From the NCBI GenBank assembly GCA_023435225.1, contig JAEYRX010000082.1, positions 1 to 29,471 of the forward strand: a DNA stretch of 29,471 nt, in the 5' to 3' direction. Below, one piece after another: positions 1 to 7,246 of this stretch (position 1 is its first letter; each line of letters opens with the position of its first letter). A program made the position numbers and the translations under genes. The notes under the pieces were generated by a model. The model did not search any database. It was not told the origin of the DNA and saw only the letters and a list, made by a program, of their open reading frames with translations. Source of the stretch: Bacillota bacterium. Lineage in GTDB: Bacteria > Bacillota > UBA4882 > UBA8346.

Positions 1-18
1 TTGGTATTTATTTCATCC

Positions 19-34
19 TATTACAGCTGTAATA
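19..34. repeat. 16-bp perfect palindrome at left edge
   Basis: TATTACAGCTGTAATA is self-complementary. It lies next to the left arm of the dispersed AT-rich repeat described at 32-127 and downstream of the LysE gene's stop codon. It could be an operator or part of the repeat. No function can be assigned. Confidence 0.5.
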
Positions 35-127
35 AGTTGAATTAAATTCATTGACTCTCCATCACGTTCGGCTTTAGGGATGAAGGTGTTTAGATATTTA
101 TTAAAGAAATTTAATTCAACTTATATA
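32..127. repeat. Dispersed AT-rich repeat, copy A, with inverted arms
   Basis: Bases 32-48 (ATAAGTTGAATTAAATT) are the exact reverse complement of 108-124, so the element could fold as a long hairpin. Bases 94-127 are identical over 34 bp to 5772-5805. The stretch before that (ATTGACTCT then ACGTTCGGCTTTAGGG) is also recognisable in the second copy. A left-end fragment lies near 2609-2640 and a degenerate right end near 28203-28228. This copy lies 3' of the LysE gene. It is probably a small non-autonomous mobile repeat. Confidence 0.7.
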
Positions 128-159
128 CATAAATTTAAAGAGTAATATACAACAAAATA

Positions 160-882
160 TTATACTATATTCCGGAAGTATTTGAAAAGATCAATACTCT
201 GATTAAATATCCACTCAATAATTCCTAGAGCTTTTAAGGCATCTAAAATGAATCCGGCTGCAATAATAAGTAAAAATATACCGCAGACTCTTAATAACCA
301 ATGATAAGCCACTTCCGACATATAATGGCGTCCTTTGGCTACGGCAGCTGAAATAAAACTATACCAGGCAAAATCAGACAAAATATGGCCGATAAAAAAT
401 ACCGTAACTCCAACCCAGCCGAAAGTAAGCGCTTGGGTAATTAGTCCCAGCCCAATCATAGCCCACCAAAGAGCCCAGTAAGGATTGCTTAATGAAATAA
501 TTATCCCGGCTAAAACAGGGTTCATATTGGTGGTTTTTGATGCGGTTGATACCTCCCCGGCAGCTGAAACTTCCAAGGTAGTATTAATGCTTCTTTTAGT
601 TTCTTTCCAGATTAATTCATAACCCATCCAGGCAAGTAGCATCCCACCAACTAACCACAAAGTAATCTTGGTCACCGGAAGTTGGATAAAACTTCCTAAA
701 CCAAAGATAACCCCTAAAATCAGTAATCCCTCCAGGATGGCATGACCGACAATTAACTTCGGGCCTATCCAAAAACCTTTTTTGTAGGTTAATTGAATAT
801 TATAAGTTAATAAAGGACCCGGAGCGACAGCCCCCGACAATCCCACCAAAAAAGCCTGAATAAAAATCGGCAATAAACCCAT
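160..882 (-). CDS. LysE-family amino-acid exporter
   Basis: This is an integral membrane protein of about 240 residues resembling the LysE/RhtB translocator family, which exports amino acids or related small molecules across the cytoplasmic membrane. The N-terminus is typical: a hydrophobic start, then the conserved GAVAPGPLL motif near residues 16-24, followed by about six hydrophobic segments. A hydrophilic loop of about 30 residues in the middle (rich in Ser, Thr and Ala) is longer than usual. I place the start at 882 rather than an ATG at 891, because the AGGAAGG ribosome site is about 9 nt from the former and touches the latter. This puts the start one base after the murJ stop, which suggests translational coupling. 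The substrate cannot be told. Confidence 0.85.
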   Translation of the reverse strand: MGLLPIFIQAFLVGLSGAVAPGPLLTYNIQLTYKKGFWIGPKLIVGHAILEGLLILGVIFGLGSFIQLPVTKITLWLVGGMLLAWMGYELIWKETKRSINTTLEVSAAGEVSTASKTTNMNPVLAGIIISLSNPYWALWWAMIGLGLITQALTFGWVGVTVFFIGHILSDFAWYSFISAAVAKGRHYMSEVAYHWLLRVCGIFLLIIAAGFILDALKALGIIEWIFNQSIDLFKYFRNIV

Positions 883-883
883 T

Positions 884-2476
884 CTATCCATCCTTCCTTC
901 GTAATAGTTTTCGTTTAGCCAGGTTAATTGTCATTTGTAACTCTTTCATCTTTAATAACCAAGCAGTTGTCAGAAAAGCCATCCCACCGAAGAACATTCC
1001 GGAAGCTACTAAAAATGCCGCTTCCATATGACCGCTTAAATGAAGCCTTCCGCTTAAATAACCAACAACAGGTTTTAGCAATTCGATAACTACTACTAAA
1101 ACTAAAGAGGCTAATAAAGCTTTACCAAAGGATTCTAAAATACTATATCCTCTTATCCCACCTATTTTACGGCGAAGAATTTCCATTAGCAGCACCATAT
1201 TGGTCAATCCCATAATCGAAAATGAAAGTGCAAATCCACCGACCCCGAGTTTGGTATATTTTAAAAAGATCAGATTTAAAATAATACTTAATGTTACCGA
1301 TGAGATACTGACTATGACCGGTGTTTTAGTATCCTGTAAAGCATAAAAAGCCCGAGGCAGCATTAAGATAGCAGCATGGGCAAACATAGCCAGGCTATAA
1401 AAAAGCATGGCATAAGCTGTCAAGGCAGTATCATGAGGAGTAAACTTCTGTCCTTCAAATAATATTTTAATAATTGGTTGTCTAAGGACTATTAGACCGA
1501 CCGCAGATGGAATCATTATAAAAAAGATTGAACGTAAAGCTAAAGCTAAAGTATCTTTATAAGCAATCATCTTCTGTTCTGCTACTAATCCCGAAAGCAA
1601 CGGGAAAAAGGCCATAGAAACCGCACCGGCAAAAATACCTATCGGAAGCTGAATCATCCGGTTAGCAAAACGTAAGGCTGTAATGCTACCCTCTGGTAAT
1701 GACGACGCCATAGCATTAGTTACAGCTAAATTAACCTGCGTGGCTGATAAACCAATTAACGCCGGAACCATTAAAAGCAACATTCTCCGGAAACCTTCAT
1801 TCTTCAAATCAATATAGCCAAATCTATATTTAGCCCCACTTATTCTATGAAGATACGATACCTGAATTAAAAAGTTGCCTATGGCGCCAATTACCACACC
1901 AATACCCATTCCTTTAATTCCTAATTTGGGGCCTAGCAAAAAAGCACAAATGATAATTGCAATATTATAAAAGACCGGTCCTAAAGCCGGTGCAAAAAAA
2001 TGTTTATATGAGTTTAATGCGCCACTCATTAAACCGGCCAAGGCTGTAAAACAAACCGCCGGGAACATAATGCGGGTAAGCTCGATTAATAATTTCATTT
2101 TGGCCGGTGGAAACTTCGGCGCTTCAAAGGGAGCAACCCAATTGGCAAAAACTGTGCCAAAAATAGTAAAACAAGCCAACATCAATACAGTGACGTTAAT
2201 AAAAGTACTGGCTACCTTCCAACCTTCTTCTTCTTTCCCCTTGGTTAAATACTCGGTAAAAATCGGGATAAAAGCGGCTGATAAAGCTCCTCCCACCAGT
2301 AGGTAATACATAGTATCAGGAATAATAAAAGCGGCTATAAAAGAATCCGTTTGAAATCTATCAAACAAACGCCCTGAAAGGTTTTCTCTTATAAATCCCA
2401 AAATCCGGCTTAATAAAAACATTAAAGATATCATACCGGCTGCTTTGGCGGCATTCGCGGTAGATTTATTATCCAT
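884..2476 (-). CDS. murJ: Lipid II flippase MurJ
   Basis: A polytopic membrane protein of about 530 residues of the MurJ/MviN family, in the MOP exporter superfamily. It flips lipid II across the cytoplasmic membrane for peptidoglycan synthesis. It has the family N-terminus (AAGMISLMFLLSRILGFIRE, with the SRxxGFxRE signature) and about 14 hydrophobic segments with no gap. The start was moved from an upstream ATG at 2515 to the ATG at 2476. GGAGAGGGG lies about 6 nt before it, and the protein then begins directly at the family's usual N-terminus. The gene precedes the LysE-family gene with a one-base gap. MurJ paralogues also serve surface-polymer export, and this copy stands away from the csaB cluster, so I keep the general name. 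Confidence 0.93.
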   Translation of the reverse strand: MDNKSTANAAKAAGMISLMFLLSRILGFIRENLSGRLFDRFQTDSFIAAFIIPDTMYYLLVGGALSAAFIPIFTEYLTKGKEEEGWKVASTFINVTVLMLACFTIFGTVFANWVAPFEAPKFPPAKMKLLIELTRIMFPAVCFTALAGLMSGALNSYKHFFAPALGPVFYNIAIIICAFLLGPKLGIKGMGIGVVIGAIGNFLIQVSYLHRISGAKYRFGYIDLKNEGFRRMLLLMVPALIGLSATQVNLAVTNAMASSLPEGSITALRFANRMIQLPIGIFAGAVSMAFFPLLSGLVAEQKMIAYKDTLALALRSIFFIMIPSAVGLIVLRQPIIKILFEGQKFTPHDTALTAYAMLFYSLAMFAHAAILMLPRAFYALQDTKTPVIVSISSVTLSIILNLIFLKYTKLGVGGFALSFSIMGLTNMVLLMEILRRKIGGIRGYSILESFGKALLASLVLVVVIELLKPVVGYLSGRLHLSGHMEAAFLVASGMFFGGMAFLTTAWLLKMKELQMTINLAKRKLLRRKDG

Positions 2477-2584
2477 TAAAATCCCCTCTCCAGGCTTAAT
2501 CATAGACTCTAACAATAAAAACCGGTTTTTTTAGAATTAACCAAGCATTTAGTATTCACCATTCAAAATGAAACTCCTTCTATG

Positions 2585-2610
2585 TATGATGAAGTATTTG
2601 CTTCATCATA
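2585..2610. repeat. 10-bp perfect hairpin
   Basis: TATGATGAAG, a 6-nt loop (TATTTG), then CTTCATCATA. It lies about 110 bp upstream of murJ on the transcribed side. It may be an operator or a structured 5' leader. There is no T-run, so it is not an evident terminator. Confidence 0.5.
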
Positions 2611-2710
2611 TTTCATCCCTAATTAGTTGAATTAAAATTTAGCTTCCTTCAAGTTTAGTTTTGAAACGTGATATTAATTAATGGGATTAAAATCAATTTA
2701 TATAAAACAT

Positions 2711-2744
2711 AAAATTAGCATTCGTTTAACCGAATGCAAATTTT
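2711..2744 (-). terminator. Probable terminator after the small membrane protein
   Basis: The stem GCATTCG/CGAATGC has a 6-nt loop and is extended by AAAATT/AATTTT across one mismatch. Read on the minus strand it lies about 60 nt after the stop at 2807 and ends in TTTTATGTTTT. It fits a rho-independent terminator separating this gene from murJ. Confidence 0.5.
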
Positions 2745-2806
2745 ATCCTTTATTTCTTTATTTATTATGGACATTGTGGTTGGTCGATATAAAATTTTTA
2801 CTCGGT

Positions 2807-3121
2807 TTAATTTATTTTATTCATAGCTTTCTTCCAGTAAATTCGAAACTTTGGTTTCGTACTTACGGTAAAAACTACCCTTTGACTCTGAAAAATCAAG
2901 GCTCCATTCTTTCGGAAAACCTTAATAGGTGTTGCTAAGTTAACCTTTTCAACCCAATCCCCGGTTTTTATTAATAAACCGCTGGAAATATTCCTTATTT
3001 GAAAATTAGGCTTACCGGTTGCTAAAAGATAGGATAAATTTGATAACACCAGAAAATAACCGGCTCCGAGTAAAAATGCCGCCATGACCAATGTTATGAA
3101 TATTTTTAAGAGGTTTTTCAT
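2807..3121 (-). CDS. Small membrane-anchored protein of unknown function
   Basis: I do not recognise this 104-residue protein. It has a short basic N-terminus (MKNLLK), one hydrophobic segment at about residues 7-28 that serves as signal or anchor, then a hydrophilic domain of about 70 residues rich in Lys and beta-prone residues that should lie outside the membrane. A weak GGGAGA ribosome site precedes the ATG. It follows another unknown anchored protein and gpr on the same strand, and a terminator-like hairpin follows it. A sporulation role is possible from the neighbourhood but is only inference. Confidence 0.6.
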   Translation of the reverse strand: MKNLLKIFITLVMAAFLLGAGYFLVLSNLSYLLATGKPNFQIRNISSGLLIKTGDWVEKVNLATPIKVFRKNGALIFQSQRVVFTVSTKPKFRIYWKKAMNKIN

Positions 3122-3275
3122 GGTTCTCCCAATTAGCCTTAAGAAGGTTTTATCAATAAAATTAAGAATTCAGAAGCCGGAATATCAATTTATCCTATAT
3201 GAATTTCAAAGTATCCTTATATTATTGATTGTACTGCATTAAAATAAAAGTTCGAAAGTTGTGTAATTTATTATG

Positions 3276-3968
3276 TTAAATCGGCTTTCCTTTTGAAACC
3301 TTTGGAATCTCCTTATATAAAATTTCTAATAGAGAATTTAATAGTTCCTGGTCCGGACAGTCGGTTTCATTATTGTCAACCCAGCTAAACTCGATTACTC
3401 TTAATTTATTACCTAATTGTTTTTGAATTATTAGGTTTGGAAGAATTTCAATATACGTCAGAAAAATTTGTGCTGAAATTGTTCTTAATGATTCTTCCGG
3501 GCAGCTTACATATAGTTGATTTTTGAACTCCCGAGAATTATTCGAACCTGATCTTATACGGTTATAACCGGTTAAAATCCAAGGAGTTTCTTGTAGTTTA
3601 AAATCTTCATATACTAATTCCAAATTAATCAGGTTATCTACTGTTATTGGAATTATTGACCGGAATTTTTTTGCTAAAGTTGCCTGGATTTTATTTTGAA
3701 TAAATTTGTTTAAATTGGTGTTTCGCCCGTTTGAATAAATTAAGAATATTATTTGCTGTTGCCGGTCTGCCATTACTGTTGTTTCTTCTGGATGCCTGTC
3801 TACCTGAAACAGACCGGAGATATAGTCATTTAATTTTCGATAGTTAGCAACAGACCAACTTTCAATTTTACCTTCGTGTTTTGCCAAATATCCGGTTAGA
3901 CCCAATAGAAAAAAAATCACCCCATAAAACAGGTAAATCTTAACCCAGCGGTGATGATAAATAGCCAT
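3276..3968 (-). CDS. Membrane-anchored protein of unknown function downstream of gpr
   Basis: I do not recognise this 230-residue protein. Residues 10-28 form one transmembrane segment after a basic cytoplasmic start (HHRWVK). The remaining 200 residues would be extracytoplasmic and mix helices with beta strands. GGGGGGA lies about 6 nt before the ATG. In Bacillus and many clostridia spoIIP sits just after gpr, but this protein shows none of the SpoIIP amidase sequence. The gpr spacer (3969-4164) holds repeat arrays, so co-transcription with gpr is uncertain. It may act in the spore or its envelope, but nothing in the sequence shows this. Confidence 0.7.
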   Translation of the reverse strand: MAIYHHRWVKIYLFYGVIFFLLGLTGYLAKHEGKIESWSVANYRKLNDYISGLFQVDRHPEETTVMADRQQQIIFLIYSNGRNTNLNKFIQNKIQATLAKKFRSIIPITVDNLINLELVYEDFKLQETPWILTGYNRIRSGSNNSREFKNQLYVSCPEESLRTISAQIFLTYIEILPNLIIQKQLGNKLRVIEFSWVDNNETDCPDQELLNSLLEILYKEIPKVSKGKPI

Positions 3969-4039
3969 TTACAATCCCCCCGCCACAGAAATATGAACGG
4001 GGAACAAATTTTAGAACGAAATGTTTTGTTTTAGTTTAT

Positions 4040-4150
4040 GGTTTACAGTTATTGTATTAGTTGAGAGTTAATAGTTGACAGTTTAGAATTAAAGATTAAA
4101 ATATCAAAATCTTTAAGAACTAGAACTTAAACTATACACTATAAACTATT
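4040..4150. repeat. Short-period AACT/AGTT repeat arrays, inverted
   Basis: Between gpr and the next gene, roughly 7-nt units such as AGTTGAG, AGTTAAT, AGTTGAC and AGTTTAG (about 4045-4095) are followed by complementary units AACTTAA, AACTATA and AACTATTAACTAACCACT (about 4120-4160). The two blocks can pair. The same kind of array recurs in several other spacers in this window. Confidence 0.6.
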
Positions 4151-4164
4151 AACTAACCACTGCT

Positions 4165-5142
4165 TTAAGTAAGGTACCTAAATACTTCTTCCGGACTGAC
4201 ACCAGGATGAATTGCTATATTTAGGGCTCCGGAGACCACTTTAGACAGGTCTTCAATCATTACATCGATCTCTTTAGGAGTTACAATCAAGCTATTAATA
4301 TAAGGAGTTAATACCCTACTTACAATTTCTCTTTGGTCAATGGTTTTGGGATGAATTAAAGCCGGGGATTGTCGGTTAATCTCCACTAAAGCATCATGGA
4401 TAATCGTTGTCGCCTCAACCACCGTCGGAACCCCGATAGCGATTACCGGAAGTCCTAGGGTTTGGGGGGTAATACCAATACGTTTGTTCCCGATTCCTGA
4501 ACCCGGATGAATTCCGGTATCGGCAATTTGAATCGTTGCACCCATGCGCTGAGTACTTCTGGAAGCTAAGGCATCAATAACCACAATAAATTTGGGTTTA
4601 GTTCTTTGCACCACTCCCAAAACAATCTCCCCGGTTTCAATTCCGGTAGTACCTAATACTCCTGGTGCTATGGCTGCTAATGGCCTTAATCCACCTCTTT
4701 TCTCGGGTGGTGAAGTTTCAAACAAATGTCTGGTTACCAGAATATGTTCTACTACTTTAGGACCCAAAGCATCAGGAGTGGCATTCCAATTTCCCAGCCC
4801 AACTACAAGACAGGGGTCATTTTCTCCAACCCCGATCCGGGCAATAAAGTCTTCAATTTCTTTGGCAACTAAAAAAGCTACTTCTTCTAATTGATCGCGG
4901 TCCCGGCTCCGGAGACTAGGTGATTCCAAAGTTACATAGAAACCCGGTAATTTTCCAATACTTTTTCCGGCTTCCTCAGTTTGGACATGAACCCGGGTGA
5001 TTAAAGTATTTCCTTGCTTTTCCGTTTGAGTGCCGACTCCCGGGGGTTCTTGCCCATTACTCTGTTCCATTGCCAATTCTCGAGATTCTAAAGCTAAATC
5101 CGTATGAATTGCCCCAATTTTTTCTAAATCAACTGTTTCCAT
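4165..5142 (-). CDS. gpr: Germination protease GPR
   Basis: GPR (peptidase family A25) degrades the small acid-soluble proteins that coat spore DNA, early in germination inside the spore core. The 325-residue length fits the family, which is made as a zymogen with a short propeptide. The conserved GLGNWNATPDALGP block holds Asp124, and VIDALASRS holds Asp190. These match the two Asp residues described as essential in the Bacillus megaterium enzyme, at nearly the same numbering. Other hallmarks are APGVLGTTGIET, HPGSGIGNKR and the C-terminal HPGVSPEEVFRYL. GAGGGG precedes the ATG. Homologues are transcribed in the forespore by sigma-F or sigma-G, but I could not fix a matching promoter here. 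The gene directly follows a small membrane protein gene. Confidence 0.95.
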   Translation of the reverse strand: METVDLEKIGAIHTDLALESRELAMEQSNGQEPPGVGTQTEKQGNTLITRVHVQTEEAGKSIGKLPGFYVTLESPSLRSRDRDQLEEVAFLVAKEIEDFIARIGVGENDPCLVVGLGNWNATPDALGPKVVEHILVTRHLFETSPPEKRGGLRPLAAIAPGVLGTTGIETGEIVLGVVQRTKPKFIVVIDALASRSTQRMGATIQIADTGIHPGSGIGNKRIGITPQTLGLPVIAIGVPTVVEATTIIHDALVEINRQSPALIHPKTIDQREIVSRVLTPYINSLIVTPKEIDVMIEDLSKVVSGALNIAIHPGVSPEEVFRYLT

Positions 5143-5164
5143 CGTTTTTCCCCTCGTTATTTAT

Positions 5165-5530
5165 TTACCATTTATTTTTAACAAGCCGGTTTGGAAGGAT
5201 AACTTCCAACAAAACGGCTCCGGAATATAGAATTAGTATCCCCGTTATTGTAAGATTAACGCTAATTAAAATAGATTTAAATAACCCCAAAATAATAATA
5301 GAGCTTAAAGCGGTTAAAATACTTCTCTCTCTGTAAGACAATTTATTCCCAATATAGTTCCTGATGGTTTGAGCTGAAAAAGCAATAATTAGCGCTTCCA
5401 ATAATATTAAATACCGACCTCCTAATCTCAAATCCGTTATAACCAAAGGAACCACAATTAATATATAGGTGATAAATACAACTCGTAGCAATAATAATAA
5501 GATATTATCGTTGGTTAATTTCCAAAACAA
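5165..5530 (-). CDS. Small four-helix membrane protein, PsiE-like
   Basis: A protein of about 121 residues made almost wholly of four hydrophobic segments with short charged loops (RNYIGNKLSYRER between helices 2 and 3). Size and layout resemble the PsiE family of small membrane proteins, but identity is too weak to name it. The start is one of two in-frame TTG codons (5536 or 5530). I prefer 5530 because AAGAGG lies about 8 nt before it but only 2 nt before the other. The stop lies 22 bp before the gpr start, so the two genes are probably co-transcribed. A transposon-like palindrome lies immediately upstream. Confidence 0.65.
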   Translation of the reverse strand: MFWKLTNDNILLLLLRVVFITYILIVVPLVITDLRLGGRYLILLEALIIAFSAQTIRNYIGNKLSYRERSILTALSSIIILGLFKSILISVNLTITGILILYSGAVLLEVILPNRLVKNKW

Positions 5531-5562
5531 TATCAATACCTCTTAATCTAAAGGAGTCTTCA

Positions 5563-5668
5563 TTAGGGAAGCGCTGATTAATCCGATTTCGTGCGAGCAA
5601 ATATGCGGCATTAGGCATTTGCGAAGCGCAAAATCGTCACTTATTCAATTAATCAGCGCTTCTTTAGG
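5563..5668. mobile_element. Miniature inverted-repeat element with target duplication
   Basis: Perfect 15-bp terminal inverted repeats (GAAGCGCTGATTAAT at 5568-5582 and its complement at 5648-5662) enclose about 65 bp with no coding capacity. The interior is itself partly self-complementary (CGATTT...AAATCG and GCAAAT...ATTTGC). The element is flanked on both sides by TTAGG (5563-5567 and 5664-5668), which looks like a 5-bp target-site duplication. This is the architecture of a MITE mobilised in trans by a DDE transposase. The parent transposon is not in this window. Confidence 0.7.
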
Positions 5669-5729
5669 TATTTTCCCCAAAAAAGTAGTTTTTATGGTCT
5701 TATACAATTAAAAAACTAAAGAAAAATGG

Positions 5730-5805
5730 ATTGGCTCTATGCATTTTTTTACGTCCGGCTTTAGGGGAGTAATATTTATTAAAGAAATTTAATTCAACTT
5801 ATATA
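5730..5805. repeat. Dispersed AT-rich repeat, copy B
   Basis: Bases 5772-5805 are identical to 94-127. Upstream, ATTGGCTCT and ACGTCCGGCTTTAGGG match the corresponding parts of copy A with small insertions and deletions. The left inverted arm of copy A is missing here. The right end abuts the promoter of the CsgG-like gene and supplies its -35 region. Confidence 0.7.
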
Positions 5806-5821
5806 AAACCTATGTTATAAT
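5793..5821 (+). promoter_or_regulatory. Sigma-A-type promoter of the CsgG-like gene
   Basis: A perfect -10 box TATAAT (5816-5821) sits 17 bp after TTCAAC (5793-5798), a weak match to TTGACA. It is about 40 bp before the TTG start. The -35 hexamer lies inside dispersed repeat copy B, so the promoter may have been partly built by the repeat. Confidence 0.55.
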
Positions 5822-5862
5822 AATTTTATGATTTAACAGATAGTACCAAGGAGGTTATTCAA

Positions 5863-6816
5863 TTGCAGAAAAATTCATTTGTTTTCCTTATCTTAGTAGT
5901 ATTAGTAATTGGGATTTTATGCTTCCCTACTTTTGGGGCTAATACACTTTATAAGATAGCTGTGCTGCCTTTCGATGATGGATCCATTCGCGGGCAAGAC
6001 CGCTGGTGGAATGAAAACTGGGAGCTCGGAAAAGGAGTTTCCGATGAATTGGTTACTGCTCTCCTGGGTACCAAAAAATTCCGTCTGATTGAACGGGAGC
6101 AAATTGATAAAGTTCTTCGCGAACAAGATTTTGGGACCAGCGGTAGAGTTGATACCAAGAGCGCTGCTAAAATCGGAAAAATATTAGGCGTACAGTACCT
6201 GGTAATGGGAAGAGTAACCGAGTTTACTCTAAAATCTCAAAAAGGCGGCGTTTTGATACCAGGCCAAAAAGTTGGTTTAGGAGTTAAAACAACCACTGCC
6301 CGAGTAGTTATTGATGCCCGTTTGGTTAATACAACTTCGGCTGAGATTATTGCCTCCGTTCCAGGTAAAGGTGAGAAAAAGAGTACTAATGTAACAGCGA
6401 TTGTAGACTGGAATGCTGTTTCATTTGGTAGTGATGAATTTAAGAAAACCAACTTAGGTATTGCGTTAAGGGATGCGGTAAACGATGTTGCCAACGGTTT
6501 AGCGGCTCAAGCTTATGATGGAGCCGAAGTAGGGCCTTCAGCAATAGCCGGTACGGTTTACTATGCCAAAGGAGGCAGGGTTATTATTAACATCGGTTCC
6601 GGAGAAGGAGTTAAGGTTGGTATGATCTTTGTTGTTGACCATGTAATTGATGAAGTTAAAGATCCTGACACCGGAGAAGTAGTGGATGAAATAACCGAAC
6701 CAGTCGCCGAGATTAAAGTTACCGAAGTCAAAGAAAAGACTTCAACCTGTACGATTATTACTAAACTAAGCAGTGACTATCAAGTTGCCGTTAAAGATAA
6801 AGTAAAACAAAAATAA
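5863..6816 (+). CDS. CsgG-family secreted protein
   Basis: A protein of 317 residues. An N-terminal signal sequence (hydrophobic about 6-21, likely cleavage after CFPTFGA) is followed by a CsgG-like domain: IAVLPFDD, then GKGVSDELVTALLGTKKFRLIEREQIDKVL, then the GVQYLVMGRVTEF strand typical of CsgG/HfaB-type proteins. The C-terminal part (about 225-315) looks like a beta-rich domain (INIGSGEGVKVGMIFVV). CsgG forms the outer-membrane curli secretion pore in proteobacteria, but distant members occur widely and most have no tested role. No curli genes are nearby and no good lipobox is seen (the Cys at about 20 lacks it), unlike E. coli CsgG. The start is TTG, with AAGGAGG 8 nt upstream. The gene is alone with its own promoter, just before rpsT. 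Confidence 0.8.
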   Translation: MQKNSFVFLILVVLVIGILCFPTFGANTLYKIAVLPFDDGSIRGQDRWWNENWELGKGVSDELVTALLGTKKFRLIEREQIDKVLREQDFGTSGRVDTKSAAKIGKILGVQYLVMGRVTEFTLKSQKGGVLIPGQKVGLGVKTTTARVVIDARLVNTTSAEIIASVPGKGEKKSTNVTAIVDWNAVSFGSDEFKKTNLGIALRDAVNDVANGLAAQAYDGAEVGPSAIAGTVYYAKGGRVIINIGSGEGVKVGMIFVVDHVIDEVKDPDTGEVVDEITEPVAEIKVTEVKEKTSTCTIITKLSSDYQVAVKDKVKQK

Positions 6817-6869
6817 ATAAAATGAAGAAAATTTTGTAACCAATAAATAAAAACTTTTTATGAACAACC

Positions 6870-6899
6870 TTTACAAACTTCCATAATTCATGGTAAAAT
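6870..6899 (+). promoter_or_regulatory. Sigma-A promoter of rpsT
   Basis: TTTACA (6870-6875), an 18-bp spacer, then TAAAAT (6894-6899), about 45 bp before the rpsT start. Spacing and position are right for a housekeeping promoter, so rpsT need not depend on the upstream gene. Confidence 0.55.
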
Positions 6900-6945
6900 A
6901 TAGTCTGTTGAAAAATTGGTATTGCAGCTTAAGGAGGTGAAAGTA

Positions 6946-7209
6946 TTGCCGAATATTAAATCAGCTAAAAAAAGGGTTTTAATATCTACTGAACACCGTG
7001 AACGAAATATGGCACAGCGTTCCTCATTGAAAACATCCTTAAAAAAGGCTGCTTCCTCCATTGCTGCCGGAGACGAAAGTTCTACTCAAAATTTGAAACT
7101 GGCAATTAAAAGTTTAGACGAAGCCGCTACTAAGGGTATCATTCATAAAAATCAGGCGGCTCGCCGCAAATCTCGTTTGACTAAAAAATTGAATTCAATG
7201 GCAAAATAA
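6946..7209 (+). CDS. rpsT: 30S ribosomal protein S20
   Basis: An 87-residue basic protein that binds 16S rRNA in the small subunit. The N-terminus (LPNIKSAKKRV, read with initiator Met) and the C-terminal IHKNQAARRKSRLTKKLN segment are standard for S20. The start is the TTG at 6946, which has a full AAGGAGGTGA site 8 nt upstream. An upstream in-frame ATG at 6916 would place that ribosome site inside the gene and is rejected. In Firmicutes rpsT is often near holA or lepA; neither is here. A strong terminator follows directly. Confidence 0.95.
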   Translation: MPNIKSAKKRVLISTEHRERNMAQRSSLKTSLKKAASSIAAGDESSTQNLKLAIKSLDEAATKGIIHKNQAARRKSRLTKKLNSMAK

Positions 7210-7217
7210 GTAATTTT

Positions 7218-7245
7218 AAAGGGCTGTCTTAATGACAGCCCTTTT
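7218..7245. terminator. Bidirectional rho-independent terminator between rpsT and hisF
   Basis: Stem GGGCTGTC, loop TTAAT, stem GACAGCCC, flanked by AAA and TTTT. It follows the rpsT stop by about 10 bp and reaches to the hisF stop. Read in the other direction the T-run is shorter but present (TTTAAAATTA), so it can end both converging transcripts. Confidence 0.88.
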
Positions 7246-7246
7246 C

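Larger units (their letters stand above)
2477..2806. other. Intergenic region with hairpins and a repeat fragment
   Basis: No convincing gene lies in this 330-bp stretch between murJ and the small membrane protein. It holds a 10-bp hairpin (2585-2610), a partial copy of the dispersed repeat (about 2609-2640, TTTCATCC...AGTTGAATTAAA), and a terminator-like hairpin at 2711-2744. A plus-strand open frame from 2681 is low-complexity and runs antisense into the neighbouring gene, so it is not called. Confidence 0.6.
5531..5862. other. Repeat-filled divergent intergenic region
   Basis: This region separates the leftward gpr group from the rightward CsgG-like gene. It holds no gene. It contains the TTAGG-flanked palindromic element (5563-5668), copy B of the dispersed repeat (5730-5805), and the promoter and ribosome site of the rightward gene. 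Confidence 0.7.

Noticed and set aside
2681..2938. 85-codon plus-strand frame between murJ and the small membrane protein
   Set aside because: Low-complexity, AT-driven translation, no ribosome site, and it overlaps antisense both a terminator-like hairpin and the 3' part of the gene at 2807-3121.
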